Below are positions 40,870 through 50,679 of a stretch of 64,000 bases of DNA, piece by piece. The notes under the pieces are model-generated. The model saw only the letters and a program-made list of their open reading frames with translations, was not told the DNA's origin and did no database searches. Origin of the DNA: Pseudomonas paeninsulae (GTDB lineage: Bacteria > Pseudomonadota > Gammaproteobacteria > Pseudomonadales > Pseudomonadaceae); assembly GCF_035621475.1 (NCBI RefSeq), contig NZ_CP141799.1, forward strand, positions 1 through 64,000. Reading direction: 5' to 3'. A program made the position numbers and the translations under genes. Each line of letters starts with the position of its first letter. The first letter of the stretch is position 1.

Positions 40870-41496
40870 TCAGGCTTGCAGGCCGGCGGCCGTGCGCGGC
40901 ATCGCTACGAAGTGCGGCAGCGCTTCGATGCGGGCCAGCCAGGCGCGCAGATTCGGGTAGTCGACCAGCGCCACGTTGCCTTCCGGCGCGTGGGCGATAT
41001 AGCTGTAGCTGGCGACGTCGGCGATGCTCGGCTGCTCGCCGACCAGGTACTGTCGACCGCTCAATTCGGCCTCGATCACCTTGAGCAGGGCGTGGGCGTT
41101 GGCGATCACTTCTTCGGCGTTGTAGGGCGCGCCGAACACGGTGATCAGCCGTGCGCGGGCCGGTCCCGCAGCGAGCGGCCCGGCGGCAATCGATAGCCAA
41201 CGCTGCACGGCGGCGGCACCGGCGGCATCGCTCGGCAACCAGCGGCCTTCGCCGTATTTCTGCGCCAGGTACAGCAGAATGGCATTTGAGTCGGCCAGCA
41301 CGGTGCCGTTGTCGTCGATGACCGGCACCTGGCCGAAGGGGTTCATCGCCAGGAATTCCGGATGTTTGTGCGCGCCCTTGGTCAGATCGACCAGCACGAA
41401 CTCGCTCGGCAGGCCGAGCAGCGACAGCATCAGCTCGACCCGGTGGGAGTGACCGGACAGGGGGAAACCAAAGAGTTTGATGGCATTCTGGGACAT
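40870..41496 (-). CDS. Glutathione S-transferase
   Basis: Cytosolic glutathione transferase of 208 residues. The N-terminal thioredoxin-like domain ([22 protein letters not shown]) includes the cis-proline segment FGQVPVIDD and the glutathione contact [14 protein letters not shown]. The helical C-terminal domain has [15 protein letters not shown]. The catalytic residue is likely Ser14 (LSGHSHR). Probably co-transcribed with the downstream fusion reductase, which suggests a detoxification operon, though the substrate is unknown. Confidence 0.93.
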   Translation of the reverse strand: MSQNAIKLFGFPLSGHSHRVELMLSLLGLPSEFVLVDLTKGAHKHPEFLAMNPFGQVPVIDDNGTVLADSNAILLYLAQKYGEGRWLPSDAAGAAAVQRWLSIAAGPLAAGPARARLITVFGAPYNAEEVIANAHALLKVIEAELSGRQYLVGEQPSIADVASYSYIAHAPEGNVALVDYPNLRAWLARIEALPHFVAMPRTAAGLQA

Positions 41497-41741
41497 GGGA
41501 GGCTCCGCAAGGTAGTTGAGTGGATCGCTCAGCGGCGGGCGCTAATAGCAGCGGCCGCGCCGATGCAAGTGATGATCCACCCTCGATGGAAGTTGCAGAA
41601 TCACCAGAAATGACAATCCACTGTTTCAGTTTGCGCAATAACGCCTGAGGCGACTGTAAGCCTATTCGGCCTTGCGTCGCGGGCTGTGCGGCACGCACCT
41701 GGAGCCGATCAGGGACGACCTGCGGCAATCCGTAGAGGTCG

Positions 41742-42647
41742 TCAGCTTGGCGTGAGCGCGGGGTGTTCGCGTAATTTAGCTGCCGCAAAGTCGACGAAGC
41801 TGCGCACCCGCGCAGCGGCCCTACGGCCTTCACGGTAGACCAGGTGGACTGGCTGGCTGGGCAGTTCGAAGGCCGTCAGTACCGTTCGGAGTTGGCCCGT
41901 TTGTAGTTGCGCATGAACCTGATAGCTCGTGCAGCGGGTCAGGCCGGCACCCCGGCAGGCCGCCGCAATTGCCGCCTGACTAGTGGCGCAGCTGAGGCGC
42001 GGACGCAGGCTCACCGTCAGTGCCTGGCCATTGTGCTGGAAGCGCCACTCCGGCAAACGCGTATCGGCACTCGAGTGAATGATCTGCTGGGCATGCAAGC
42101 CCTGCGGCGTCTCCGGTTCGCCCTGCGCGGCCAGATACGCCGGGCTGGCGCAGACCACCCGGCGGATACTGCCAATCTTGCGCGCGTACAGCGACGAGTC
42201 CGCCAGCTCGCCGACCTGGATCGCGACATCCACCCCTTCCTCGTGCAGGTTGGGCACGTGGTCCAGGTACTGGCCGAGAATCTGCACCTCGGGGTAGGCA
42301 TCCAGGTAGTCGAGCAGGATCGGCGTCAGCACCTGCTGACCAAACAGCAGCGGCATGGCCAGCGTCAGCCGACCGCGCGGTTGCCGGTGCAGGCCGCTGG
42401 CCGACTCGTCCGCCTCCGCCAGCTCGTGCAGGATGCGCTGGCAGTCGAGGGCGAAGCGCTGGCCAGCCTCGGTCAGCTCTACGCCACGGGTGCTGCGGCT
42501 CAGCAACGCGGTGCCGAGACGCTGCTCCAGGGAGGCAATGGCGCGGGTCAACGTGGGCGCGGACATGTTCAGGCGCCGCGCCGCAGCGGCCAGGCTGAGG
42601 TCTTCGGCCACGGCCTGAAATGCGCGCATCTGTTGATAGCGGTCCAT
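41742..42647 (-). CDS. LysR-family regulator (tandem copy 1)
   Basis: LysR-type regulator of 301 residues. The helix-turn-helix MDRYQQMRAFQAVAEDLSLAAAARRLNMSAPTLTRAIASLE opens the protein and a periplasmic-binding-like effector domain follows. It is clearly paralogous to the next gene upstream, which ends 6 bases before this start. The pair therefore looks like an internal duplication transcribed together. The target may be the gst/fusion operon downstream on the same strand; not shown by sequence. Confidence 0.9.
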   Translation of the reverse strand: MDRYQQMRAFQAVAEDLSLAAAARRLNMSAPTLTRAIASLEQRLGTALLSRSTRGVELTEAGQRFALDCQRILHELAEADESASGLHRQPRGRLTLAMPLLFGQQVLTPILLDYLDAYPEVQILGQYLDHVPNLHEEGVDVAIQVGELADSSLYARKIGSIRRVVCASPAYLAAQGEPETPQGLHAQQIIHSSADTRLPEWRFQHNGQALTVSLRPRLSCATSQAAIAAACRGAGLTRCTSYQVHAQLQTGQLRTVLTAFELPSQPVHLVYREGRRAAARVRSFVDFAAAKLREHPALTPS

Positions 42648-42653
42648 CGTCGG

Positions 42654-43568
42654 TCAGCTATCCGTCGGTGGATTGAGCGCCGCGTCGCCGCTCAGGCGCT
42701 CGACGCAATAATCGACAAAGCTGCGCACCTTGGCGGGCACCCGGCGGCCGCCCTGATAGACCACGTGGATCGGCAGCGGCGGCGGCTCGAAGCGTTCCAG
42801 CAGCAGCTCCAGTTCGCCGGCGGCCACTTGCGCGGCCACCTGATAGGAGAGCACCCGGGTCAGGCCCCAGCCCAGTTGCGCGGCATTGATCGCGGCCTGG
42901 TTGGCGCTGACCACCAGGCGCGGTTCTGGGCGGATGCTCAACGGCCCTTCGGGTGTGTTGAACTGCCAATCGGTGAGCAAGCTGCTGCTGGCGGCAAGGA
43001 CGATGCGTGCGGCGTGCAGCTCGCGCGGGTGCGCTGGCCGGCCGCGCCGTTGCAGATAGGCCGGGGCCGCGCAGACCACCTGACGCACCGTGCCGACCGG
43101 CACGGCGTGCAAGCCGCTGTCCGGCAGGTTGCCGATGCGCACGGCGACATCGATGCCTTCGTCGACCATGCTCGCCACGCGGTCGAGCAGCAGGGCCTTG
43201 ATCGTCACCGCCGGGTGCTGCTCGAGGTAATCGACCATCAGCGGGGTGACGAATAGTTCGCCGAACAGTACCGGGGCGGTCAGCGTCAGCAGACCACGAG
43301 CGATGGCATGGCTGCCGACCGCCGATTCCTCGGCCTCTTGCAGCTCGACGAGAATCCGCCGGCAGTCTTCCACATAACGCTGGCCCGCTTCGGTCAGGTG
43401 CACGCTGCGCGTGGTGCGCGCCAGCAGCAGGGTGCCGATGCGCTCTTCGAGGGCCGCCACCGCGCGGGTCACGCTGGGCGGCGACAGGTGTAAACGGCGG
43501 GCGGCAGCGGCAAAACCCTGTTCCTCGGCGACGGCGAGAAACACCTGCATTTCCTGAAACCTGTCCAC
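42654..43568 (-). CDS. LysR-family regulator (tandem copy 2)
   Basis: LysR-type regulator of 304 residues beginning MDRFQEMQVFLAVAEEQGFAAAARRLHLSPPSVTRAVAALE. The same landmarks as its neighbour are present (LTEAGQRYVEDCRRIL, VTPLMVDYLEQHPAV, VCAAPAYL, RVLSYQVAAQVAAGELELLL). It is the first gene of the pair, with only 6 bases to copy 1. Effector unknown. Confidence 0.9.
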   Translation of the reverse strand: MDRFQEMQVFLAVAEEQGFAAAARRLHLSPPSVTRAVAALEERIGTLLLARTTRSVHLTEAGQRYVEDCRRILVELQEAEESAVGSHAIARGLLTLTAPVLFGELFVTPLMVDYLEQHPAVTIKALLLDRVASMVDEGIDVAVRIGNLPDSGLHAVPVGTVRQVVCAAPAYLQRRGRPAHPRELHAARIVLAASSSLLTDWQFNTPEGPLSIRPEPRLVVSANQAAINAAQLGWGLTRVLSYQVAAQVAAGELELLLERFEPPPLPIHVVYQGGRRVPAKVRSFVDYCVERLSGDAALNPPTDS

Positions 43569-43692
43569 TCGCGCGTCTCCTGCTGGCTGGTCATTCCATT
43601 ATGGGCAACAGTGCTGGGGTTTTGACCGTGGTTATTCAGCATATCTGCCAATCAAGCTGGGGTTGATTGGCGCCTGCAGGATCTGCACACAC

Positions 43693-43735
43693 AAAAAAGC
43701 CGCTATGCCGGTGTGGCAGTAGCGGCTTCTTTCTT
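43693..43735 (-). terminator. Intrinsic terminator after trpA
   Basis: On the minus strand AAGCCGCTA, a loop, and TAGCGGCTT (43697-43728) are followed by TTTTTGTG, ending the trpBA transcript. The plus side also carries T-rich sequence, so it may work for both directions. Confidence 0.88.
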
Positions 43736-43747
43736 GGCGCGCGAGGG

Positions 43748-44557
43748 TTACAGGCGAGCGTTGCGCACCCCGTCGGCCAGGTCGCGGCACAGGCTCAGCA
43801 CGCCCTGTACGGCCTGCTCGCTGTCCTCGGCATGGGCGATCTGATCGATCAGCGCCGAGCCGACGACCACGCCGTCGGCCAGGCGGGCGATGGTCGCCGC
43901 GTGTTCCGGGGTGCGGATGCCGAAGCCGATGCTGATCGGCAGGTCGGTATGCCGGCGCAGGCGAGCAACGGCCTGTTCGACGTGTTCCAGGGTCGCTGCC
44001 CCGGCACCAGTGACGCCCGCCACCGAGACGTAGTAAACGAAGCCGGAGCTGCCGTTAAGCACCTTGGGCAGGCGCGCATCGTCGGTGGTCGGGGTGGTCA
44101 GGCGGATGAAGTCCAGGCCCGCAACTTGCGCCGGGTCGCACAGGTCGGCGTTATGTTCCGGCGGCAGGTCGACCACGATCAGGCCGTCGACCCCCGATTT
44201 CACGGCTTCGGCGATAAAGCGCTCGACCCCGTAATGATGGATCGGGTTGAAGTAGCCCATCAGCACCAGCGGCGTGTTTTGCTCGCCCTCGCGAAACTCA
44301 CGAACCATCTGCAGGGTATTGGCCAGGTTCTGACCACCGTCCAGAGCGCGGATATTCGCCAGTTGGATCGCGGGGCCATCGGCCATGGGATCGGTAAAGG
44401 GCATGCCCAGTTCGATCACGTCGGCACCGGCAGCCGGCAGGCCCTTGAGGATCGCCAGGGAGGCGGCGTAGTTCGGGTCGCCGGCGGTGACGAAGGTCAC
44501 CAGGGCGGCGCGGTTCTGTTGTTTCAGTTCGGCAAAGCGCGTCTGTAGGCGGCTCAT
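43748..44557 (-). CDS. trpA: Tryptophan synthase alpha chain
   Basis: Cleaves indole-3-glycerol phosphate to indole, which is channelled to TrpB. The 269-residue TIM barrel has [36 protein letters not shown] with the catalytic Glu/Asp region, [14 protein letters not shown] and [13 protein letters not shown]. The ATG at 44557 ([14 protein letters not shown]) overlaps the trpB stop by 4 bases, coupling the two subunits. Confidence 0.98.
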   Translation of the reverse strand: MSRLQTRFAELKQQNRAALVTFVTAGDPNYAASLAILKGLPAAGADVIELGMPFTDPMADGPAIQLANIRALDGGQNLANTLQMVREFREGEQNTPLVLMGYFNPIHHYGVERFIAEAVKSGVDGLIVVDLPPEHNADLCDPAQVAGLDFIRLTTPTTDDARLPKVLNGSSGFVYYVSVAGVTGAGAATLEHVEQAVARLRRHTDLPISIGFGIRTPEHAATIARLADGVVVGSALIDQIAHAEDSEQAVQGVLSLCRDLADGVRNARL

Positions 44558-45765
44558 GCTTGGTTCTCCAGTTCGCCCATGTGGTGCATCACGGTCTGCA
44601 TGTCCTTGTCGCCGCGCCCGGACAGGTTGACCACCATCAGGTGCTCCTTGGGTAGCGTCGGCGCGCGTTTGAATACTTCGGCCAGGGCATGGGCACTTTC
44701 CAGGGCTGGGATGATGCCTTCCAGGCGGCAGCACTTGTGGAAGGCGTCGAGGGCTTCGTCGTCAGTCACCGAGGTGTATTCGACGCGGCCGACTTCATGC
44801 AACCAGGCGTGTTCCGGGCCGATGCCGGGGTAATCCAGGCCGGCGGAGATCGAGTGGGCGTCGATGATCTGGCCGTCGTCGTCCTGGAGCAGAAAGGTGC
44901 GGTTGCCGTGCAGCACGCCCGGTACGCCGCCGTTGAGGCTGGCAGCATGCTTGCCGGTTTCGATGCCGTAACCGGCCGCTTCGACGCCGATGATTTGTAT
45001 GCCCTTGTCGTCGAGGAAGGGGTGGAACAGGCCGATGGCGTTGGAGCCGCCGCCGATGCAGGCGACCAGGCTGTCGGGTAGACGGCCTTCCTGGGCGAGA
45101 ATCTGATCGCGGGTTTCAGTGCCGATCACCGCCTGGAAGTCGCGCACCATTGCCGGATACGGGTGCGGGCCGGCCACGGTGCCGATCATGTAGAAGGTGT
45201 TGTCGACGTTGGTTACCCAGTCGCGTAGCGCTTCGTTCATCGCGTCCTTCAGGGTGCCGGTGCCGGCGACGACTGGAATGACGGTGGCGCCGAGCAGCTT
45301 CATGCGGAACACGTTGGCCTGCTGGCGATCGATGTCGGTGGTGCCCATGAAGATCACGCATTCCAGACCGAAGCGCGCGGCCACGGTGGCGGTAGCCACG
45401 CCGTGCATGCCGGCGCCGGTCTCGGCGATGATGCGTTGCTTGCCCATGCGCCGGGCCAGCAGAGCCTGGCCGATGCAGTTGTTAATCTTGTGCGCGCCGG
45501 TGTGATTGAGCTCTTCGCGCTTGAGGTAGATCTTCGCCCCGCCGCAATGCTCGGTCAGGCGCTCGGCGAAATACAGCGGGCTCGGCCGGCCGACGTAGTC
45601 GCGCTGGAAGTAGGCCAGTTCCTTGGCAAACTCGGGGTCGAGCTTGGCCTTCTCGTATTCGGCGGCCAGCTCGTGGATCAGCGGCATCAGGGTTTCGGCG
45701 ACGTATTGGCCGCCGAACGAGCCAAACAGGCCGTTGGCATCGGGGCCGCTGCGGAAAGAAGTCAT
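44554..45765 (-). CDS. trpB: Tryptophan synthase beta chain
   Basis: PLP enzyme joining indole and serine to make tryptophan. The 403-residue protein starts [26 protein letters not shown]. The PLP lysine lies in the motif [11 protein letters not shown], and [11 protein letters not shown] holds the phosphate. The ATG at 45765 follows AGGAG. Divergent from trpI, whose product activates this operon in Pseudomonas when indoleglycerol phosphate accumulates. Confidence 0.98.
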   Translation of the reverse strand: MTSFRSGPDANGLFGSFGGQYVAETLMPLIHELAAEYEKAKLDPEFAKELAYFQRDYVGRPSPLYFAERLTEHCGGAKIYLKREELNHTGAHKINNCIGQALLARRMGKQRIIAETGAGMHGVATATVAARFGLECVIFMGTTDIDRQQANVFRMKLLGATVIPVVAGTGTLKDAMNEALRDWVTNVDNTFYMIGTVAGPHPYPAMVRDFQAVIGTETRDQILAQEGRLPDSLVACIGGGSNAIGLFHPFLDDKGIQIIGVEAAGYGIETGKHAASLNGGVPGVLHGNRTFLLQDDDGQIIDAHSISAGLDYPGIGPEHAWLHEVGRVEYTSVTDDEALDAFHKCCRLEGIIPALESAHALAEVFKRAPTLPKEHLMVVNLSGRGDKDMQTVMHHMGELENQA

Positions 45766-45887
45766 GGCGTTCTCCTGGGAGTGTTGGGCGTCTGGGAGCG
45801 GGACGCGGCGGTCCTGCGGTTCCTGCGACAATGGCCACAGGATAAGACTGTGTGGCCCAGGACAAAAGCGATAAGATTGGCGCAACC

Positions 45888-45904
45888 TGTCAGGAAAACT
45901 CACA
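45888..45904. promoter_or_regulatory. Probable TrpI-binding site
   Basis: TGTCAG-N5-CTCACA is an imperfect inverted repeat in the trpB-trpI interval; on the minus strand it reads TGTGAG-N5-CTGACA. It resembles the TrpI site I known from Pseudomonas and ends one base before the trpI start codon, allowing autorepression as well as trpBA activation. Confidence 0.65.
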
Positions 45905-45905
45905 G

Positions 45906-46793
45906 ATGAGTCAAGCGCTCCCCCCCCTCAATGCCCTGCGTGCGTTCGAGGCTGCCGCCCGCCTGCAAAGCGTCAGTCAGGCAGCCGAGCAGCTGCATGT
46001 CACCCATGGCGCGGTCAGTCGGCAGATTCGGGCACTGGAAGAGCACCTCGGCGTGGCCTTGTTCGCCAAGGACGGGCGTGGCCTTAAACTCACAGATGCC
46101 GGGTTGCGCCTGCGCGATGTCAGCAGCGAGGCGTTCGAGCGGGTGCGGGCGGTCTGCAGCGAGTTGCAGCAGGGCCAGGCCGAGGCGCCATTCGTGTTGG
46201 CCTGCCCGGGCAGCCTGCTGGCGCGCTGGTTCATTCCGCGCCTGGATCGACTCAATCGCGAACTGCCGGAGTTGCGCCTGCAGCTCTCGGCCAGCGAGGG
46301 TGAGCTGGACCCGCGGCGTGTCGGGGTCGACGCCACCCTGTGGTTCGCCGAGCCGCCCTGGCCGGCGGACATGCAGGTGTTCGAGCTGGCGGTCGAGCAC
46401 ATCGGACCGGTCTTGAGTCCGCGCTATGGGCGCTTCGCCGCCCTGCATCAGGCGCCAGCGGCGGTGCTGCTGGGCGAACCCTTATTGCACACCAGTTCGC
46501 GTCCGCAAGCCTGGCCAAGTTGGGCGGCGAGCAATGGCCTCGATACTGGTGCGCTCAGGCTGGGCCAGGGTTTCGAGCATCTCTACTACCTGCTGGAGGC
46601 CGCCGCGGCTGGCCTGGGCGTGGCCATCGCCCCGCAACAGTTGGTCGCCGACGATCTGGCAGCCGGGCGTTTGGTCGCGCCCTGGGGCTTCGTCGCAACC
46701 CCGGCCCGGCTGGCCTTGTGGGTGCCCGCGCGACGCCTGGATAAGCGCGCGCAGCGCTTGGCCGAGTGGCTGCGCGGCGAGCTGGACGGCTGA
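45906..46793 (+). CDS. trpI: LysR regulator TrpI
   Basis: LysR-type activator of trpBA responding to indoleglycerol phosphate. The 295-residue protein begins [45 protein letters not shown], the GcvA/TrpI-like helix-turn-helix; a Pseudomonas TrpI identity is supported by its divergent position beside trpB. The ATG at 45906 is chosen over a longer frame because LysR homology starts here. Confidence 0.95.
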   Translation: MSQALPPLNALRAFEAAARLQSVSQAAEQLHVTHGAVSRQIRALEEHLGVALFAKDGRGLKLTDAGLRLRDVSSEAFERVRAVCSELQQGQAEAPFVLACPGSLLARWFIPRLDRLNRELPELRLQLSASEGELDPRRVGVDATLWFAEPPWPADMQVFELAVEHIGPVLSPRYGRFAALHQAPAAVLLGEPLLHTSSRPQAWPSWAASNGLDTGALRLGQGFEHLYYLLEAAAAGLGVAIAPQQLVADDLAAGRLVAPWGFVATPARLALWVPARRLDKRAQRLAEWLRGELDG

Positions 46794-46898
46794 ACCGCGT
46801 CTGACTATCGCGTTTAGTTTGGCGGGATATACCAAATACATGTCACAAAAGTCGGCGTGCTCGACTAGCGTTTACTTATCCACAGTGGAGAAAACGCC

Positions 46899-47114
46899 AT
46901 GTCTGATCACCACACCTACAAGAAGATCGAGGTCGTCGGTTCGTCGAAAAACAGCATCGATGAAGCGATCAATAATGCTCTGCAAGAGTGCTCCAAGTCC
47001 GTGCGCAACCTCGACTGGTTCGAAGTCTTGGAAACCCGCGGGCATATCGAAAATGGCAAGGTCGGTCACTATCAGGTGACCCTCAAGGTTGGTTTCCGCC
47101 TCAGCGAGAGCTGA
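46899..47114 (+). CDS. Dodecin flavin-binding protein
   Basis: Small 71-residue protein of the dodecin family, which assembles into a dodecameric shell storing flavins. HTYKKIEVVGSSKNSIDEAINNAL and LDWFEVLETRGHIENGKVGHYQVTLKVGFRL match the family, including the tryptophan (W40) that stacks on the flavin. Corresponds to a conserved gene just after trpI in P. aeruginosa. Confidence 0.93.
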   Translation: MSDHHTYKKIEVVGSSKNSIDEAINNALQECSKSVRNLDWFEVLETRGHIENGKVGHYQVTLKVGFRLSES

Positions 47115-47360
47115 GCGGTGGTGAAAAATCTCCCGCCTACTGCGACCGTCTCCGCAAGTGGGTAGCCCGATTGCAGCCGGCTTGCCGAATCATGCTACGC
47201 AGCCGCTGTTGCCTGCTTGTTTACCATTCAATGGCTATGGCACTGAAAAGTGCCTGCTGGTCGTTCGTCCCTGCAATCCGTAGAGTAAGCCCTACTCTTT
47301 CGCTGGGTTATTGGCGCAGGTATGCGCCGATAACTCCATGCAAGCAAACAGGCGGGGCCG

Positions 47361-48362
47361 ATGAGCGCGTTAGCACAGACCAAGATTTCCACCCTCGATC
47401 TCGCACCGATCCGCGATGACGGCGGGCCCGAGCAGGCGCTGCACAACTCCCTGGCGCTGGCCCGGCATGTCGAGCGCCTCGGCTTCACCCGCTTCTGGGT
47501 CGCCGAGCACCACAACATGGACGGTATCGCCAGTTCGGCAACCGCGGTGCTGCTGGGCTACCTGGCTGCGGGTACTTCGACCCTGCGTGTCGGCTCCGGC
47601 GGGGTGATGTTACCCAACCACGCGCCTTTGGTGATCGCCGAGCAGTTCGGCACCCTCGCCACCCTGTACCCAGGGCGCATCGACCTGGGCCTGGGGCGTG
47701 CGCCAGGCGCCGACCAATTCACCGCCCATGCCCTGCGCCGCGAGCGCTCCGGTAGTGCCGACGACTTCCCCCGTGATGTCGAGGAGTTGCAGGCTTACCT
47801 GGGCCCGCGCACGCCGCAGCAACGGGTCATCGCCATGCCGGGCACGGGCACCAATGTACCGATCTGGCTGCTCGGCTCCAGCCTGTTCAGCGCCCAGTTG
47901 GCGGGTGAGAAAGGTCTGCCCTACGCCTTCGCCTCGCACTTCGCGCCGCGCTACATGCATGAGGCGATTCGGGTCTACCGCAACCACTTCAAACCCTCGG
48001 CGGTACTCGACCAGCCCTACGTGATGCTCGGTGTGCCGTTGATCGCGGCAGACAGCGATGAGCAAGCAGACTACCTGGCAACCTCGGCCTACCAGCGCAT
48101 TCTCGCCCTGATCCGTGGCCATAGCCTGGTGCAGAAGCCGCCGGTCAAGAGCATGCAGGGTCTGTGGCTGCCCCACGAAAAAGAGGCCGTGGCCAGCTTC
48201 TTTGGCATGGCGGTGGTCGGGGGCCCGGAAATAGTCCGCGCGCGCCTGGAGGTGCTGCTGGAGCAAACCGGGGCCGACGAGCTGATCTTCACCTGCGACC
48301 TCTACGATTTCGCCGACCGCCTGCGCGCCTTCGAGATTCTTGCCCAGGTGCGTGCCGGCTAA
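47361..48362 (+). CDS. Luciferase-like FMN-dependent monooxygenase
   Basis: Cytoplasmic 333-residue TIM-barrel oxidoreductase of the bacterial luciferase family (YhbW-like group). [62 protein letters not shown] and [29 protein letters not shown] are its landmarks. It would use reduced FMN supplied by another enzyme; substrate unknown. The 246 bases before it contain no gene. Confidence 0.9.
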   Translation: MSALAQTKISTLDLAPIRDDGGPEQALHNSLALARHVERLGFTRFWVAEHHNMDGIASSATAVLLGYLAAGTSTLRVGSGGVMLPNHAPLVIAEQFGTLATLYPGRIDLGLGRAPGADQFTAHALRRERSGSADDFPRDVEELQAYLGPRTPQQRVIAMPGTGTNVPIWLLGSSLFSAQLAGEKGLPYAFASHFAPRYMHEAIRVYRNHFKPSAVLDQPYVMLGVPLIAADSDEQADYLATSAYQRILALIRGHSLVQKPPVKSMQGLWLPHEKEAVASFFGMAVVGGPEIVRARLEVLLEQTGADELIFTCDLYDFADRLRAFEILAQVRAG

Positions 48363-48429
48363 ATCACCGCGAACTTGTCGCGCCTATAGCTCTCTGAACT
48401 CTGTAGCCCTTATGCAATGGAGAGTTCAG

Positions 48430-48855
48430 ATGAAAAAGACAGCATCGGCCCACTGGCAAGGCGGCATCAAAGACGGCAAAGGCACTATTTCCACCCAGAG
48501 CGGTGTGCTGACGAAAAGCCCCTACGGTTTCAATACGCGCTTCGAAGATCAGCCGGGCACCAACCCCGAAGAGCTGATCGGCGCGGCCCATGCCGGTTGT
48601 TTTTCCATGGCCCTGTCCAAGGAATTGGGTGACGCCGGGATGACCGCCGCAAGCATCGAGACCAAGGCTGAAGTGACGCTGGACAAGGTCGACGGCGGCT
48701 TCGCCATAACCGCCGTGCACCTGAGCCTGCGCGCGAAGATTCCGGGTGCGGACCGGGCGGCCTTTGAGCAGGCGGTGGAAGCCGCCAAGAATGGTTGCCC
48801 GGTATCCAAGGTGCTGAATGCCGAGATCACCCTGGAAGCCGTGCTCGACAGCTGA
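48430..48855 (+). CDS. OsmC-family peroxidase
   Basis: Thiol-dependent organic hydroperoxide reductase, 141 residues. The two reactive cysteines are in AAHAGCFSMALSKEL (about C59) and GCPVSKVLNAEI (about C125), and NPEELIGAAHAGC is the OsmC signature. The ATG at 48430 is preceded by GGAG. The gene lies 67 bases after the flavin monooxygenase and may be co-transcribed. Confidence 0.94.
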   Translation: MKKTASAHWQGGIKDGKGTISTQSGVLTKSPYGFNTRFEDQPGTNPEELIGAAHAGCFSMALSKELGDAGMTAASIETKAEVTLDKVDGGFAITAVHLSLRAKIPGADRAAFEQAVEAAKNGCPVSKVLNAEITLEAVLDS

Positions 48856-48882
48856 TCGGTATTGGCAGAGCGCCGCTACCCG

Positions 48883-49296
48883 TTAGAACATTCCGCAGCG
48901 CAGCACCTTGGCGCGCGCCAGCACATTACGTTGCTCGTCGTAGAGCCAGGCCTGGGCGCTCATCGCCAGCGTCCTGGCTTCGATCCGGTAGTGCTGGCCG
49001 GCGGCGAAGTCGTCGTAACGCACGCGGATCTCACAGGTGCGCTGAATCGGCTCGGCCATCAGATTGCCACCGCCCTGCACTTCGAAGTGAAAGCGTGCGA
49101 TCAGTTCGTGGGCGCCAGGGGTGATCTGGAAGTAACGGCCGTCGTTGAGGCGCTTGCCGTCGAGTTTCTCGGCCATCAACAGGTCGCTGGCGCTGGTGTA
49201 CAGATCGACCCAGGCCATACCAGGGTCGCGCGGTGGCAATGGCGAGGCGCAAGCGCTGAGAAGCAACGCGCTGACGATCAGGGCTAGGTAACGCAT
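48883..49296 (-). CDS. Predicted lipoprotein, unknown function
   Basis: Envelope lipoprotein of 137 residues. The signal peptide MRYLALIVSALLLSAC ends in a lipobox (LLSAC), with lipidation expected at Cys16. The remainder (YFQITPGAHELIARFHFEV, CEIRVRYDDFAAGQHYRIEAR) looks like a compact beta-sandwich. I do not recognise a specific function. Convergent with osmC and divergent from the metallopeptidase-like lipoprotein gene. Confidence 0.75.
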   Translation of the reverse strand: MRYLALIVSALLLSACASPLPPRDPGMAWVDLYTSASDLLMAEKLDGKRLNDGRYFQITPGAHELIARFHFEVQGGGNLMAEPIQRTCEIRVRYDDFAAGQHYRIEARTLAMSAQAWLYDEQRNVLARAKVLRCGMF

Positions 49297-49377
49297 GGAC
49301 GTCTCCGAAATTGACGCTATGCAATCAGCTTACGCCGATAGTGCGGAAAGTAGCTGCAATGCGCTAGTTTGCTGGGC

Positions 49378-50451
49378 ATGACCTATCGCACTGCTCATGC
49401 TTTTATCGACTCCCTCTGCCGGCACTGGGTTCCGCTGCTGGCGGCGCTGCTGTTGCTCGGTGGTTGCACTACCCTGGATTACTACAGCCACCTGGCGCGG
49501 GGTCAGCTGCAGTTGCTGCAGGCGAGCACGCCGGTCGCTGCCTTGCTGCGTGACCCGCAGGTCGACCCCGGCCTGCAGCAACGCCTGATCCTGACTCAGC
49601 AGGCGCGCGACTTCGCCAGTGCGCGGCTGGGCCTGCCGGATAACCGCAGCTATCGCCTGTATGCCGATATCCAGCGGCCTTTCGTGGTGTGGAACCTGTT
49701 CGCCACGGCGGAGTTTTCCGTCAAGCCCGAGCTGCACTGCTTTCCCGTCGCCGGCTGCGTCGCCTATCGCGGCTACTACAGCCAGGGCCGCGGCCGTGGC
49801 GCGGCGGCGCTGTTCAAGCAGCGCGGTTTGGACACCTACCTGGCTGGGGTCGAGGCCTATTCCACCCTGGGCTGGTTCGACGACCCGATTCTCAACACCA
49901 TGCTGCGCTGGAACGATGAACGCCTGGTGGCGGTGATCTTCCACGAACTGGCCCACCAGCAACTGTATGTGGCCGACGACACCGCGTTCAACGAATCCTT
50001 CGCCACCTTCGTCGAGCGCGAAGGTCTGCGTCAGTGGCAACAGGCGCAGGGCCTCCCGGCTACCGACCGGGACGAAACCTGGCAGCGCGAACAGTTCAGT
50101 GCGCTGGTGCTGGCTAGCCGTGCGCGCCTGGAGCAGCTGTATGCCAGCGACCTGGCGGTGGATGCCATGCGTGCGGCCAAGCAGGCCGAATTCGAGCGTC
50201 TGCGCCAGGAGTACCAGGCCCTGCGTGAGCGCGAGTGGGGCGGTCGTGGCCGCTACGACGCCTGGGTCGCGGCGCCGCTGAACAATGCCAAGTTGCTGCC
50301 GTTCGGCCTCTACGACAAGTGGGTACCGGCGTTCGCCGCCGTGTTCGCCAAGGTCGGCGGTGATTGGCCACGCTTCTACCAACGAGTCGCCGCCCTGGGC
50401 AAACTGTCCGAGGCCGAGCGGAGTCAGGCCTTGGCTGCGCTATCTGAGTAA
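49378..50451 (+). CDS. Putative aminopeptidase lipoprotein (DUF2265)
   Basis: A 357-residue protein with an N-terminal signal and lipobox (LLLLGGC, Cys25). A zinc-metallopeptidase motif HELAHQ (HExxH) follows, with a downstream Glu in NESFATFVEREGL that could be the third ligand. The pattern is that of the DUF2265 predicted aminopeptidases. It should act at an inner face of the envelope. The ATG at 49378 is chosen; an upstream TTG would add three residues. Confidence 0.85.
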   Translation: MTYRTAHAFIDSLCRHWVPLLAALLLLGGCTTLDYYSHLARGQLQLLQASTPVAALLRDPQVDPGLQQRLILTQQARDFASARLGLPDNRSYRLYADIQRPFVVWNLFATAEFSVKPELHCFPVAGCVAYRGYYSQGRGRGAAALFKQRGLDTYLAGVEAYSTLGWFDDPILNTMLRWNDERLVAVIFHELAHQQLYVADDTAFNESFATFVEREGLRQWQQAQGLPATDRDETWQREQFSALVLASRARLEQLYASDLAVDAMRAAKQAEFERLRQEYQALREREWGGRGRYDAWVAAPLNNAKLLPFGLYDKWVPAFAAVFAKVGGDWPRFYQRVAALGKLSEAERSQALAALSE

Positions 50452-50624
50452 TTGCACTGATTTGACCACCCATTTGCATTCAACCTGACCAGTCGCTTGC
50501 ATTGGATCTGCCCAGTCAGCCCCATATCCCGACTGAGCGAAACCGACCCGAAGCTGCCAGTGGGCACTGACAGAAATCGGCAAGAACGGGTCTACCACTG
50601 ATCAATTAAATAGCGCATCAACCT

Positions 50625-50652
50625 GGGCGGCCGCGGAAACTGAGTGCAACAC
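50625..50652 (+). repeat. IS30 left inverted repeat
   Basis: Begins GGGCGGCCGCGGAAA and ends with the core CTGAGTGCAACAC (50640-50652). Aligned with the right end it matches at about 23 of 28 positions, two of them supplied by the target site. Confidence 0.8.
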
Positions 50653-50679
50653 CTGACCTTTCCGGTAAGGTGCGGCCCA

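Noticed and set aside
42762..42780. CACGTGG in the LysR copy 2 gene as a third parS
   Set aside because: Only the central CACGTGG matches; the outer TGTTC/GAACA arms are absent, and it is 42 kb from dnaA.
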